A DNA stretch of 64,000 nucleotides from Clavulina sp. PMI_390 (taxonomy: Eukaryota; Basidiomycota; Agaricomycetes; Cantharellales; Hydnaceae), in assembly GCA_015039315.1 (NCBI GenBank), contig WIDE01000003.1, positions 124,001-188,000 on the forward strand, given 5' to 3'. The translations under genes and the position numbers were made by a program. The notes under the pieces were generated by a model. It was not told where the DNA came from and searched no databases. It saw only the letters and a program-made list of their open reading frames with translations. Of the stretch, positions 11,945-25,563 are shown piece after piece (positions within the stretch are counted from its first letter, which is position 1; each line of letters starts with the position of its first letter).

Positions 11945-12355
11945 ACGGGGGCTGAAGCAGTTCGTCTGAGGAACGCGCGGGCGCACACCTACTATATCAC
12001 ATAACACAAAAATGGTGTGCGCCTGTGAGTAGTGTATTTGTTTGCGGGAGGAATGTAACTTTGTCCTTTTTTATTACAACGTTGGTAGAATTGATGCATT
12101 TGCACTGTGACAACTTGTTGGGCGAACCGGAACGCATTTTTGTGAGATCCATTTGGAAACACAGTGTGATAGATATCCTCCTTAAGCTTCAATACTCTCG
12201 GGGATTGTTTGTAAAGTAGCCAGGCCGGAATTTTTAGAGTTGAAATCATTGTAGTGGTCTAGCTCCAACTCTTTTCTGTCGGGCGGAGCTTTCGGGGGAG
12301 GAAACGACAATCACACGGGGAGAGGCGAATAAAAATCAAGAAAATATGCATTCAT
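11945..12355. other. Convergent intergenic region
   Basis: It holds the 3' UTRs of the secreted-protein gene (plus) and the mitochondrial coiled-coil gene (minus). It is AT-richer than its neighbours. No coding or RNA gene seen. Confidence 0.6.
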
Positions 12356-13241
12356 CTATACGAGCTTAGGGGTAGAAGTCGACTCGTGCTTCATCACGCT
12401 ATGCAAGTCTTGTTCTGGAGAACACGCAAACAGTCAATCTTGGGCGAATAGTAATGGGATAGATGGCACGTACGCATTCCCCAGACATGCGACCGCAAAT
12501 CAAGGAACTCAACATGAAGACCATCCTATATAGACTGGTGAGTACTCTTCCTGATCCATAGATGTAAATTGACTTACGTAGAGCTTCTTGACCTCTCCAC
12601 GAAGTCTGCTAACTTCCTCCTTGTCGGCGGTGGTAGCAGCGAGTGCTTTGAGGTCCTTCTCGACAGCCTCAATCCGCTTCACATGGGCAGAAATCTAGGA
12701 ATCAGAAATCAAGATAGAATTAGGACTCCAGATAATGGAATGTAAGGTGAGATAACGGGTCGGATAGCGCGACGTACTTTCTGAGTGCTGGTCTGCAATT
12801 CCTCCACACTTGATTGCATGAGGGCAGAAGCCAGCTTATACTCCTCGAGCAAGTGGTAAGAGGCATACTATTGGATGCAATAGATCAAGGGATAGAAGGA
12901 AATCGCTCCGTGTCAGATTTGGGGAGAACGACCTGTGGAAATGTACGAACGGAGGATGCTAATGAGAAGCCTAGCAGAAACCCGAATATGCTATAAAGTG
13001 TCGCCAAAAGTTTTCATTATTAGCATTAGTACTATATGGTGAATGGAAGGCTCAGAGCTGATAATACTGACCCGCCACGGAATCCACCGATTGGTTTCTT
13101 AGGTTGAACCTGAACAGTCTCAACAGTAGCAGCCGGAGCATCCGCACGAAGCGCACGAGAAGTGGCAATATTCCTTCTTGAAGAGAGAGTGACTGCCTGC
13201 TTGATTGCAGGAGAGCGGAGGGACCCTCGTAGCATGGCCAT
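12356..13241 (-). CDS. Small mitochondrial coiled-coil membrane protein, conserved fungal hypothetical
   Basis: The ATG at 13239-13241 begins a basic N-terminus (MAMLRGSLRSPAIKQAV, SSRRNIATSRALR) that looks like a mitochondrial presequence. Next comes PIGGFRGG-IFGFLLGFSLASS, one glycine-rich membrane segment. After further exons come YASYHLLEEYKLASALMQSS, VEELQTSTQKISAHVKRIEA and TADKEEVSRLRGEVKKL, a long coiled coil, then FLDLRSHVWGM and a short tail ending at 12356. The exon after the membrane segment may end at GCATCCTCC or about 16 nt later; the shorter form gives the more natural LASSYASYHL join. The single-pass-plus-coiled-coil plan suggests an inner-membrane organising or assembly factor, but I cannot name the family. 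It shares a 77-bp upstream region with POP1. Confidence 0.75.
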
Positions 13242-13318
13242 GGTCGAGGCTTGGGAGGAGCGTGACTTGTTGATGTCGAGAAACTGCTTCAACTTGTCAC
13301 ACTAGTACTCGTTTCACG
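13242..13318. promoter_or_regulatory. 77-bp divergent promoter, mitochondrial protein / POP1
   Basis: Only 77 bp separate the two divergent start codons (13241 minus, 13319 plus), so both leaders and core promoters must share or overlap this space. No TATA box is seen, which suits a housekeeping bidirectional promoter. Confidence 0.6.
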
Positions 13319-16300
13319 ATGAGCTCGACTGGCACTGGCAGCAAACGAAAAGCTGACGATGGAGCTAGGGCTGCGAAGGATGGGCCAAGCAAGAAGCAGC
13401 GGACCTTTGACGCGCGGACGATCTCGAGCCAGTCGAATGTAGCCCCAGTGCCAAACAGCTTGACTGGCTTGCCTACCTCTATAGATGTTGAGAAATTTGC
13501 TGAAGTGCGGCCTTCGCATCCCATTCATTTCCATAACATCCCCTAATGATCCCGGTACCATAGGCTCGATCGTTTGAGATCAAAGCCATGGATTCGGCTA
13601 TGAAAGCAGCTCGGTACGCCTCTTCATCTTTCAAAGGCTGAGCCTCCTCCTCTTATGATGTTGAACTTCCGGGAATCAGTGCTGCAGCCACTCAACGTGT
13701 CTGGCAAACTCTTCCCCGTCATCTCCGTCGCCGAGCAGCCTCCCACGATTTCAGACGCGTCCCTAAACGACTTCATGAACGTGCCAAGCAAGAGGTGTGT
13801 GGCGCTAGCACCACGGTCAATGATCGTGATGAGAGGAATTCCCTGCTAATGAGTAGTTCTATAGCTGGAGGGAAGGAAACACATAACACAAAAACCTAAA
13901 TCGCGACTAGGTAAGGCTCGCCGGATTTCGCGAACGGATTCCCTTCTGAGGCGTCAACGTTAGTTCATGTCCTAGGATCGTCTAGAGAGTTTGTGGCTGA
14001 TTTTTGTTAAAGGTGACAAGTCTTGGCTCGAGACCCACATATGGCACGCTAAGCGTATGAAGATGGAAAACCACTGGGGCTATCGTCTCGTGAGTACTTG
14101 TCAAGTCTTACCCTCGCCACAATTCTTAGCATGATTACTAGGCTATGCATCCGACAGAGAAGGCTTTCAGACCGTCCTATCGTGCCGCCATCCATGGCTG
14201 CATCATCCACGATGCATCCTACTTCTCATGCATCGAGCTCAAAGGCAAACAAAGCATACTAAAAAATGTGCTGGAAATGTGCTGCAACCCATCAGGCCTC
14301 GGTCCAGGCGCTGCCAGGTATGATTAATTAGCATGTTATGCCATTTGAATATTCCTCCTGAGTTCTACATCATCAGATACATATCTGGGGCGAGAAGATA
14401 CGACACAGAAATGTACCACTGTGGCGAATACCCTTTCGATCTCATTGGACCTGCCTCGATTCTTTGGTGTCCCCTTGATGCCTCTCCGACCGTACAATCC
14501 AACAGTGGCTCAAAAGGTAAAGGTAAGGAGCCTGAAAGAACATCGATTCGCCAATGGCGGCAACAGAAAACCAAAGGCGGCGCTTTCTCCAACCCTGCCT
14601 CGTCATCTAAGTCTCAGCCCTCAGACCTCGTTCGTCAAGTATGGGTCCAAGTCCATCCGGCCATGTTCGATGCAGTCCAAGCCTCATTGCAGACAGCTGT
14701 GGCCACTGTCCTTTCGCAGGTTAATCAAGATGCGTCCACAAAGAGTGAAGAGGTGGAGATCTCGGATTTACGAAAGCAAATCAATGCGTTCGACCTAGTG
14801 GGGCCAAAATCCACGTCTATCCTTCAAGGGATATTGAACGTTATACGAGACGGTTCAACGAATTCAGACGAGGTTGTCGATGTAAGTTTAACGACCAAAA
14901 AATCATGACCGAGTGTGAAGACTCATACTAGATAATTCTTCTAGACCTGGAAACGAATAAGAGACTCAGTCTCAACGGCCGCATTACCGCGGGGGATAGT
15001 GCTGTCAATGACAGTACACGACCCTCGCCTAAGGTATTCTCATCCAAGTCTCAATGAAATAGGCACCCTTCCTTACACCATATCTCCCAGCTTCCCGCCA
15101 GTTATCCGAAGCGCCACAGACCTAGCTAATGGGTCACCGTTTCTTCTGAACCCAAGTCCTACATTAGCCTCCAGTCGACTCTGGGCAGAAGATGTGCGAA
15201 ATATCATTGGCGCCCAAAAAGTCACCCACGCAGAACTAAACAAGCGACGAAGCCAAGTGTGTACACCTCTTAGTCTTTCCCCCAAGATCACCATCGCTGA
15301 TCGAGGTGTTGGTAGAACACGGTCCCAGGCACACGATTGAGTCCACGAGCTGACGATGCTCGGATTCCTATCATTCTCATACAACGATCAGTTGGGTCGC
15401 CGTTTTCCTCTGTATCTTCACCCACTCCCGCCTCCTCTTCTTCGGCCACGAACATGCACGGATGGACTCTCCTCGTCCCTGCCGGCTGGGCGATGCCATT
15501 CCTCACATCACTTGTTTTCACTGGAGCGCGCATCGCAGGTCAGCGCGAGCGCAGAGTGCAACAATTCGAGTGCGAGAATGGGCTCGCGTTTCCTGAGGAC
15601 TATGTTACTACACAAGCATTTGGAGCACATGCTCGCGAGGTGACGGATAAGGACAAAGCTAGGTGGGAGCGCACGCCTCCCGCTAAGAGAGTCAATATGG
15701 ATTCGGTGGAACCAGGGCAGTGCCGGGCTCCGAATCGGTGGAATCCAGACTGGGAGGCTCTGAACCCTGCTAATAGCAACCCTTCCGCGCCGACGACAGA
15801 AACTGTTGCTCTGATTCCAACTCAACCTGATCTTCTTGGGGATGCCACAGAGCGGATCCCGCAAGACACAAACAAACATGATCCCCAGCATCCTACGTCT
15901 CCGCGTGCATCTCTTTCGTCATGGCTCCTCCGCGGCCCCGATTCGATGGCAATGACCGATGAGCTCCTTTCTATTCCACTCGATGGTGCAGCTACTGCAT
16001 TGCTTAGCCGCCTCAACTCAGCACGCCAAAAACGCAATTTGGGACCTCTCTCAACAGCACCAGACACTCTTCTGCAGAGTGCGTTGATCAACGTGAGCGT
16101 GAATCCGGTCCTGCGTGGGTCACCAGAGGATTTTTCGATGCTCTATGCTCCGAAGGAGAGCGCATTGGACGGGCTGATCGCCTCTGTGAAGTCAAAGAAC
16201 ATAGATCCCTTGGTATGTTTTCCCAAATGGCTGCTTCAGGTGCTTCTCTCACGTTATTGACCCAAATTTGCTTCAGGATACGATGCAATCCTCTGTTGAC

Positions 16301-16548
16301 TCCATCATGGGGTATTGCACAAGTGGCAACTTCTCTTTATCGCGAGGACGAGGACATGCTATTGGTACAGTCTCCTTGCATAGCTACCTTGCTCTTGCTC
16401 GTCGTATGAAAGAGTGAGTTGGTATTTATCTTTCCATCGATCGTGTAAACTGACGTCCTTCCTCAGATTGGGATCGTCCCCGCTGGTGTTGGTAAGAAAC
16501 CGCGGTGAAGAGACATGTAGGCCGGCAGTGTTACAGTTGTTAGCGTAA
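13319..16548 (+). CDS. POP1: RNase P / RNase MRP protein subunit Pop1
   Basis: Largest protein subunit of the nuclear RNPs RNase P (pre-tRNA 5' cleavage) and RNase MRP (rRNA processing). The N-terminus is basic (SKRKADD, SKKQRTFD), then LPTSIDVEKFAE, ARSFEIKAMDSAMKAAR and the Pop1 core WQTLPRHLRRRAASHDFRR with VPKRLHERAKQE. Further exons give DKSWLETHIWHAKRMKMENH and WGYRLAMHPTEKAFRPSYRA. The C-terminal POPLD domain is clear in MHGWTLLVPAGWAMPFL (about 15450-15510). The last exons read DTMQSSVDSIMGYC, IGTVSLHSYLALARRMKE and LGSSPLVLVRNRGEE, stopping at 16548. About ten short introns. It is intact by eye and convergent with RAD50, whose stop lies 166 bp away on the other strand. Confidence 0.95.
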
Positions 16549-16714
16549 TGGTTTATGCGCAAGAAAGTGTGGCGTTGCAATTGATAGTAATGTCCGGAAA
16601 TGTCGTAATGTAACATGGATGATGGTTGCAGGCATACAATATAATAAAGCAAGACAAGCGAAAGCAATGCTGGGATAATGTCAGGACAGCGCAATGTGTG
16701 AGGCGATGCAGGTT

Positions 16715-19700
16715 TTAGGCCCCGTCAGCTCCGAAACGATGACGCTCAATGACGGATTTTTGGCTGCGGTCTCTTGTTACGCGCCTGAAAATGAGGTGAT
16801 CCATGAGTATAGGTTCTAATCTAAAGGAGCGGGGAGTAAATACCAATAGTATTCCATTACGTCCGCTTGGCCGAGTTTTTGGAGGAACTTCTCGTCGTGT
16901 GTGATGACGATTAGCTGGAAGTTGGACATGGACTTGCGTTCCTTGATAATACTATGACAGAGAAAAGCTATTGTGAGCATTGTGCACAATAGATAAGAGG
17001 TAGTGTTTCACTCACTCAACCAAACTGTCTGCTAGGGCATCGATATTCTCCGAATCCAAGGCGTTGGTGGGTTCATCAAGTGCAAGGATACCACAATTTT
17101 GCCCGAATGAGTCAGAGAGAGCAAGTCGAATGATGATACTGGCAAGCATTTTCTGGCCTGCAGAGCATCGTCCTCGCATATCCATCTCCACCTGATCCTT
17201 GGTCATCACAACACGATAGTTATACGATGTCCGGGAAGCGGTGACTTTATCATTGTCGGAGGTGATTCTGATGCCGTCGATATCTACGGAGAACGATAGA
17301 TCAATATAGGACAGAACTAGTGTCGGTGAACGACTTGCCTGTCCCTTGGTATGTCTTGTTCCATAAATGCCGCATCGTCTCATTCACCTCTTCCATCTTC
17401 AATGAGTGGTATTTCATGATCGCACTGTCGGAATCACTCAGCAGTTGTTCGCGTTCCTACAAATTATCATGCTCACTTGTCAAGCGCCTTGGCGTATTTC
17501 TCCAGGTCGTTGTTTGCCATATCAGAAACCTGCCAGAGTGAATATCAGTGGGATTGCCTTTACTATGTAATGGATTCACATACCTTCACTCGAACAAGCT
17601 GGTCTGTGTACCGCTTATGGATGTCATTGAAGTCGGCCTTCATGTCCTGCTCGAATTTCGTGAGATGGCCTTGCTGAGTGCTGAGTTCACCTCCGATACG
17701 AGCACGCTATTGTGAGACGGTTAGACTGGGGCATCGAGATTGCGGATGATTGAGATATATGGCAGACCTTGTCCTTCAGTCGATCAAGATTTTCCGTCAT
17801 AGCAGGCCACTTCTTCTCAAAGTTCCGTTTCGCTCGAGCAGCCTCGTCCATATCGTACGATGCATGCTCTGCCTGCAGCTGCTCTAGCTTGGCGCGTAGC
17901 CTCCGGAGGCGCAGATTGTCATTGTAGCGAGCAAACGTTGCACCACCTTCGTGCTCCTGCTTGGTGACTGCAGCTAACTCCTCGCTTTTCTTCCGCGCCT
18001 CAAGTTCGGCATCCGCAATCGCTTTCTCCGCTGCGACGAGGCGGTCCTCACATTTCTGGAGCTCACGAGCTCGGCGGTTCTGCACATAACTATGCATGTC
18101 TTCAATATCCTTATCACATATAATAGACAAGCTGTGAGCATACCTTTCGATCTTTTCATTGTGACCCTCAAGAGCAATGCGACTCTGTTGCAATTCGCTG
18201 ACAGCCTTTCCGACAACCCGCACTTCTTGGTCGAGCTTTTGTTTATGGTCGTCGATCTCCTGGTTGAGGCGTGTGATTGGCTCGTCTAGTTCGGAAATCA
18301 AGCCATCCAGTTCCTTGATTTCAGGTCAGCATGGGCGGCCACGATGAAGGACAAGTATTTTCTGTACCTTCATCCGAGCCTGAGAAGTCTCAACCTCCGC
18401 CCGCTGCTCCGCGATGGTCTGCAGTAGTCGTTGACGATCTTGCACCTCCACTTCCAGGCGCTGACATAACATCTCGCCCTCATGAATTTCGTTCTGATAC
18501 TTCCGTAGGTGCTGTGAGGCAGTGTCTCGATCCATCTCAATATTCTGGCGCTCTCGTTCAACGGCTTTACTAAAAATATGAGATAGTGAGATAAGCATAG
18601 TAAGTAGTGCAGATAGACAGAGTCCTCACATCTTGGTGTCAATCGCGTCAATCTTGACCTGGAGATCATCCGTCGTCTCAGTCGAACCAGAGGATGCCAA
18701 GGAAACCTCTAGTTCCTTGATCTCCTTTTGCAGACGCTCTACATCGGACTGGGAACGAGTCACCGTCGTAGCATATCCGTGGAGAGTACGAAGCTCGCGG
18801 AGCTGAGACCTGAGCGCCTTGAGACTCTCGTTCGCCTAAACTCGATGAACGGTGTTAGCCAGAGATTATAAGGGGGGTGATGGTTACTCGCCTTCTCGGC
18901 TTCCTGGGAAGATTCTTCAAGTTGATTTTGCAATGAAGCATATTCCTTCTCGAGAGCAGGGACTTCTTTCGACTTCAGGCGGTCGCGATTCGCCTCCTTG
19001 GGAAGGAGAGCTTGAAGAGAACGCATATGTTCCTCACACCAAGCGAGATCCTCCCTGGTCTGATTGAGTTGACTTTCCTCGGATTTTCCGATAAGCTTCG
19101 TCATCTAATCATCAATGAAAAAGTGGGGGCGTAAGACAGCAGACAATATTTCCCAACTAAGTCAAAAGTTTACCTTCTTCTCGAAAGCTTTCCACTCGTC
19201 TTCATTCATTGCGTGGTCACATAGTTTGCAGACGTGGCCCGTGCGTCCTGCCTTGAGGTAGGTAACGAAAAATTCGCGAGATGCAGAGATGGTGCTCAAA
19301 TGCCTAAAGGAAAAATCAAGTCAAGTGACCGATCGGTGCAGGGTAAGAAATGCGCACTCTTTCAATTCGTCGGCTTCAGCTTGAGTAGCCTCGATAGCAG
19401 CGGAGACGTTCTCTGGAACGGACTTGTCATCACCACTTGACTGCGATTCAAGCAGGCGGGTGATTTCGGCGCTCAAACCTGTAAAGACACATTAGAATGG
19501 GGCATTTTGAACATAACCAACGGTTCACATACTCTTGATTTCATTTCGCTTTGCTCTGAGCTGGTCGTTGATTGTGGACATCGACTTCTCGATCTGAGCT
19601 AAGGCACTATTCATTTTTGCGGCGTTTTGCTCCGCTGCACTGGCGGCTTTCTCTCGCTCGCTGAGCAGGACTGGATCAGTCATGAGTAGAAAGGGGAGCG

Positions 19701-21979
19701 AAGTATAGCTTACGCAATAGCTTCCTCCACGTCTTTTTCCATGGTCGCAGCCTGAGGCTCAACGTCAGCAAGCTGCTTTAACTGTGGGGTCGAAGTTTCC
19801 AATCTAGAAGGTTATAAGGGTAAATGCTAGGGAGCTCAGGTCATGGTATATTTACTAACATCATATCAATCTCCTTCTTCTTCTTGCCCATCTCAGCCTT
19901 CTTGATGGCAAGACGAGCTCGGGTATCTGCCTGCAGAGTAAGACTACGCATCCTGGTGTTGAGGCTGTTCTTGTCGGCCTCGAGCCTTTCCCGTTCCGCT
20001 GCCTTGTCCTTCAGCGAGGCATCATACTTTGCAGTTGTGAATTCTTCAAGAGCACTATCGTATTGTTGGCGACGATTAACGAGCTCTTTGCGGGCCATAG
20101 TGAGCTTTGCTTCGGATCCATTCTTCTCGCTGGCCAAAGAGTCACTGGTCGCGATCTTATCGTTCAATCGAGCCTAGCGACAGGTCGGAGCCGTTAGCTC
20201 GGTACTAGGAGAAAATTCAGAGGAACCTACGATAGTGTCACGGGCTGCTCCTCGCTCCATTCGGAATGCAGTTTGGTTGTTCTGAAGATCCATCAGATTT
20301 TTTGAGAGCGTGTCCGCCTTCTTGTTACCAGCGGAGATAAGCTTGTCATACTCCACGCTCCTACGCGATTGGATCTCCTTGAGCTTGTCCTCAAAGTCCT
20401 TCACACGATCCTCAGGAAGTGGCGTGTGGTCGAAGCCTTTGATGCCCAGTGTTGCGGCGAGAGCCCGAATGAGTTGTTCTCGATCAAGGAGCTTCTGCTC
20501 ATGAGCCTAGAATTACAAGCATCAAATCCTACGTCCAAAGGTTGGCATTATCGGTGTAGTACGCACCTTTGCCTCGGCTTGTAGCTGGCCCAACTGTCTC
20601 GTCGTCTTGTTCATCATCTCGCGCTCTTCTTCAAGATGACCCTGAGCGTCATTCAAGGTAGCCTTAATCCGCTGGCTTTCACGCTCCAGTTGCGCCTTGT
20701 GGCGGTTATGGTTTTGGATCTTCGCCTCCAGCTCCTCATCGGTGTCAGTCACCTCTTGCGTTGTGCGCTCCTGGTCAGTGATATCCCTCTTCAACTCTTC
20801 AATTCGGTGCTCAAGACCGTCTACTATTGTGTAGGTCTGGTTGAACTGGGTGGCGGTCGCATAATAGGCAGCGTTTTCTTTCTCGACGCGGTTAACCTCG
20901 TGAACGAGCTCCTCTTCATCGGCTTCCAATCTCGAGATAGCCTCAGTCACTTCTTTGATTGTCGTGCGGAGCTGTGAAATTGTAAGGTAAAGGCATGAAT
21001 CCTTGAACGAGAATCCATGCACAAATCAAGAACAACTCAGAGCTCACTTTTTCGGCACGTGTCTTGTCAATCTGGAGATAATTCAAACGCTCCTTCTCGG
21101 CCTTGAGCTCAGCAACCCTCTCTTTCCGTAGATCTTTTATAGCAGTCAAGGCCTTAGTGTACCTGTGTTGACGCGGCTCCATCAACGTCTCTCACCATGG
21201 CACTGAGGATCAGACTCACTTGGTAGCCTCGAAGATGTCATCAAACTTCTTCTTGAGTACGGAAGCTTCAGCGAGGGGCCAATACGAGTCCTCTTGATGA
21301 CAGAAAATAACATTCTCGAGCACGGCTTTGGACACTCCAAGGAGGTTAGGGATCTCTGAGTCCAGTTCCGCGCATTTCGTTGAGAGGACACCACGCTTGT
21401 GACGCGATAGATATTAGGGCAGCATAAGCTTCAGCGAAAATAATATGAACCATACCTTATCACCAGCAGTATATGGGTATTTTGCAAGCAACGCTTCCAG
21501 AGTCTTCATCGTCATCCCAGTTTTCTTCACAGTGACTTGCAGGTTACGAACAGCAAGCATTTGCGTCAGGTTGGCACTGGTGAAGCGCAATTTGACCTGT
21601 GCTTTCACTTCTTTTTCGTTGGCGATCTACATGGCGTAGTGTGGTTGAATATGGGAGCATATGGGATACATGGCAATGTAGGCACCTTGGGATCATGGAC
21701 GAATGCACCACCTTTCGTATTTGGTGGCTGGTCGCCGGTCGTTGCATATTTCAAGCACTCGATGATTGTCTAACCGGCAAGAAGGCGTTACATAGAGTGA
21801 AGAACCCGACCACATGAGTTCAGCTGGGTTGTTGGTTAAAAACATAGTGGACGCACAGTTTTTCCACTGCCATTATGCCCCACGATCACCGTAACCGGCG
21901 TGTAGAACTCAATGACAGAGGCTTGCTTGTCGTCGAATGAGCGAATCCCTCGGATGAGAAGCTTCTCAAGAGAGGCCAT
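16715..21979 (-). CDS. RAD50: DNA double-strand break repair protein Rad50
   Basis: SMC-like ATPase of the Mre11-Rad50-Nbs1/Xrs2 complex, acting in DNA-end sensing, resection, telomere care and ATM signalling. The start ATG is at 21979 ([16 protein letters not shown]). Walker A is GHNGSGKT at residues 34-41, next to [19 protein letters not shown] in exon 2. Long coiled-coil arms follow. The zinc hook at the apex is [16 protein letters not shown] (about 19190-19240, CxxC intact). The distal half carries the signature [20 protein letters not shown] and Walker [19 protein letters not shown]. After a final intron the C-terminus reads [20 protein letters not shown] then [18 protein letters not shown], ending at 16715. 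It is split by many short introns. All ATPase motifs are present, so it should be functional. Confidence 0.96.
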
Positions 21980-24900
21980 GATTGTTGCTCAAATAATGCG
22001 TATTCGAGGTGGTCGGACGTGCAACGAGTTAGGATGAAGTGAAGGAGGTTATAGAAGCCGTAGCTGCCGATTGTTTGCCCCCAGAGAGAGTTTCGTTATC
22101 AATGTGGTCAATATGTAGCACTGTGCCACAATAAGACGCGAAACGAGTGGTGTTTGAGTAGTAGGACCAGCGGATTCGGTTATACCAGAGCGAGCGTAGG
22201 ATATAGACAAGTAAGCCCAGGCTACTTTCTGGTTTGCTAGCAGGGATTGTAGCAAGGTACGGCACGCGATGCAACGCGACCTCGTATTGCTGTGGCTTGT
22301 TTGGCACACTCGCCTCATGAGTCAATCTCGCCACTTGCGCACCAATGCAAACAACTCTGTCCCAATAAGGACTGGCCGCGATAACTGTTTATGGATCGTT
22401 GGTCGGGACGATTGTCCCTAATGCGGCTCAGTTTAGGCTTGCCACTACAACTCCCTGATGATCTCCTGCCCGAGCAAATAGCTATCCGCCACCTGCGTAT
22501 TTATGCCCTATACGATAGCTTTTACAAGAGATCTCTCAGTAGTTGCATATACCCCCTCATTCTGGCAATTAGGCGCAAGCTCAACATTTCAACTGTGGGG
22601 GATTGTCCGCGTTCACTTCTGTTATTCCGGAGACTTCTGGGTTCGATGGTACTGTACAATTTGTCCGGACCCTGATCACGCTCTCGTCAACACTTGCTAG
22701 ATTTCATACACTTCTTAGGCAGCTGCAACCCCAAGAAGTACTCTAGGCGAGATATCTGGTCATATCTTGCCAAATTCATCGCCTCACGACCTACCCTCGG
22801 CCCCGGCTCGCTCAGAGAAACCAGTGCCTTCCACTGCATCGCTTGGTCGTTCCTGATTCCTATCCTATGGGGCTTTGATGTGTTATAAAATCCCGATGGA
22901 AGGCTTTCTCTGCACTCATCGCAACCTCGCCTCTAAGCTGAGCCTGTGAGCAGTATAACCTCGATGCGTCCAGTTCAGGGGTTATTGCCAATAAAGGACC
23001 CATCCGATCCCGCCGTTAAGTTAAAGTTCCTTCAAAAATGTCGCTTTAATCGTCGGCCCGCCCTCCGTCGTTGGCGCGAAATGGCGCGGGGGTTCGCTCA
23101 GTGATTCAGCCGTGCATTCCCCCTAAGTAGAGTCATTGAAGCCACATGATTTGGCCGCTTTCGCGTTTCTGGCACTCTAAAGTTCGTAAAGAGCTCCGCA
23201 TCATCCATGGACCCGGGTTCAGGAGCATAATGACAAACCAAGGAGCAGCCCGCTCCTCATTTGCCCCCACCAACTTGTCACGCTTGCTCTTGGGGGGTGA
23301 AAACCCCATTCATGGAATGCCATAACCCTTGATCCCCCGCAAAAACCGTATAGCAGGACGCGCCATGACAATCTCCATGAGGATCGGTTAGGTACGAAGC
23401 GACAAAGTGGTCACTTGGCTATTCGCAACAATAGCGCCAGCTCTCTCTCCTAATAGTGACCCAGCCACATTTTGGACATATAAAGTTGAACATTGGATAT
23501 CGCTTACCCTCTTCCTCAATCAGCTGATGGATTTGCGTCCCTATCTGGATTTTGATACTCGTGGTGAAGAGTTTTCCTTGTTGCAGGGCTAGAATTTGGC
23601 GCCTGCCTGCTATGGCCTAATTTGAACCATTCAGGCAGGAGAAAGAATATATGCATTGCTCGAGCCTAAAATTGTTACTACGTCATGACGGTACGGTTTT
23701 TTCTTTTTCTTTTTCTTCTTTCCTCTCTAAACGAGGCGTCCTTCCTGTCTTGATCTTCGTGCTACAGCAGGGAGGATCCAGAAAGTTCGGCTGCTTGCCC
23801 TGCTCGTTTTTTAGATGCCGAGCTCCGCTTTTCTCGCCAATTTGTTATTCTGTCGTCATCATCCGTCCTCGTGGCGCTAGCCATGGCAGGTGACTAGGCC
23901 TAAAGCGTCAATGGTACGAGCGCGAGGCACGCAGCGGTAGTGGTACTCGGGGGTAAGTGGGGAAGAGGCAAATCATGAATTTTCGTAAGATTTCTCCATG
24001 TATTTTATCCATCGCCAGCGAATCGTTCCGCATAGAAAGAAACCTGCTGACCGGCTGATTCCCTGCTCTCCCGCGACTCTGGGATGAAATAAGTCTCGTC
24101 GATTCGATTACGGACGTCATCTCCGCCCGAGGTTTTGGCCCAGCGCGCTCAGGTGACCAAGTTTGCCCCCCCGTCTCCGCGCCTGGCGGACACACTCTCG
24201 CGCTTTCTATCTTTGGGAGCATATAGCCTCGTTGCTGGGGAAATCTCGCGACAAACCAATTTCACAAATTAGAGAGCCTAATAGACAGAAAAAACTGCGT
24301 GTACTTTTGCTGGCGAAGCGGTTGTGTCCATTAACGCTCTAAGAGCACTACAGGGCCAGTTTGGTCCGATCACGGTCGGTGAAAGGTTAATGAACGCTCG
24401 TAAATAGGCCTCTCATCTCAATCCGGGGAAAGTTCTAGTGAAGTGAGGGGTTTCTAGGTGTTTTATCATAGCCACAGAACGGGGGTTATAGCCGGCCACG
24501 CATCAAGGTGGCGTGGAGGTCGAGGCGAATGTGGGGGAAATTTTTCTCTCTTGGACCACGGGAAGGATTCCCTCCCTCATTTACCAGTATTGGGAAAGTT
24601 TCATTTGCCATTCAGTTATGCATGAATCGTCGTTTCATCGACTCGTAAAATTAGAGGTGCGGTGACGACAGGTGGGACTTTTTTTTAAGTCTGAATCAAG
24701 TAGCAATTGGCAGCAGTGTGTTTTTTCTTTTTCGGTTCATTGATGGCAAATGTCAAGGACACACGGAGTTTTCAATCACCAGTCGCATCAGGCGCTCATG
24801 AGGGCTCACGAGACCGTCGCTGATTCTGACGACGAGGGGGGCCTAGGACGTGTGCGTGTGTGTCAGTAATAGTGCCGCGCATCCATCCCATCATTTTTTT

Positions 24901-25563
24901 TTGTCCGGGGATCGGGACGCATGGGACGGGAGTCTCCGTCGGCGGTCACCCCCGCCTATTTGGCTGCACCAATCGGAAAAGGAAACCGGAAGGTGCGAAA
25001 AGAATTTGCTCAAGTGCACAATACTATCGATGTCGTGACCACATGTTACGAGGGGGCAATCGTACGCGATACCAGGATCGGGGGGCGGCGGGCCTGTCGT
25101 GATCAGTTGAGATGAGCGCGTGTGTTGCGAAACCGCGCGAGTCGCTAAAAGGATCGCGCGCCGCCTAACGCAAGGGAGGAACTGCCGCATCCACCTCTTC
25201 CCCCCTTCCTTCCTCTCTTCTCTCTCTTCTCATCCTAACCTCTTCCATCCCCCTGTGCCTGCTCGCGTATTGTCCCCTTCATCACTGCGATTTGTGCGTA
25301 AATTCTATGCGCCGCTTGCATTCACCTCAGGGCGTTTCTCACTGATATCGCTCTTTTGTTGCCTCGCTGCTATCTCTTTGTGTTGTTGTGCTTTAGGTGC
25401 TCATCTCATCTGTCTTCATTCCCGACTCCCATTCTGCGCATTGAACCCTCTCCCTCCTCCATCCGTGCGTTGGCTCTACCCTGTCCCCAGCCCTGGCCGA
25501 GGCCCCTGACTGCCTGTTCCCTTTTTCCCAGTCGTCCATCACCCACGTTCCAAGCCCGACCTC
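21980..25563. other. Long gene-free interval, RAD50 to FKBP
   Basis: About 3.6 kb between two divergent genes. Six-frame reading gives only short frames without domain, codon pattern or exon context. The last 400 bp before 25564 are C/T-rich (25180-25560) and look like an FKBP leader. I saw no tRNA, transposon ends or long repeats. A regulatory or non-coding transcript cannot be excluded. Confidence 0.5.

Noticed and set aside
22029..22334. 101-codon minus-strand frame upstream of RAD50
   Set aside because: No ATG-led gene structure, domain or splice context; lies in the RAD50 promoter side.
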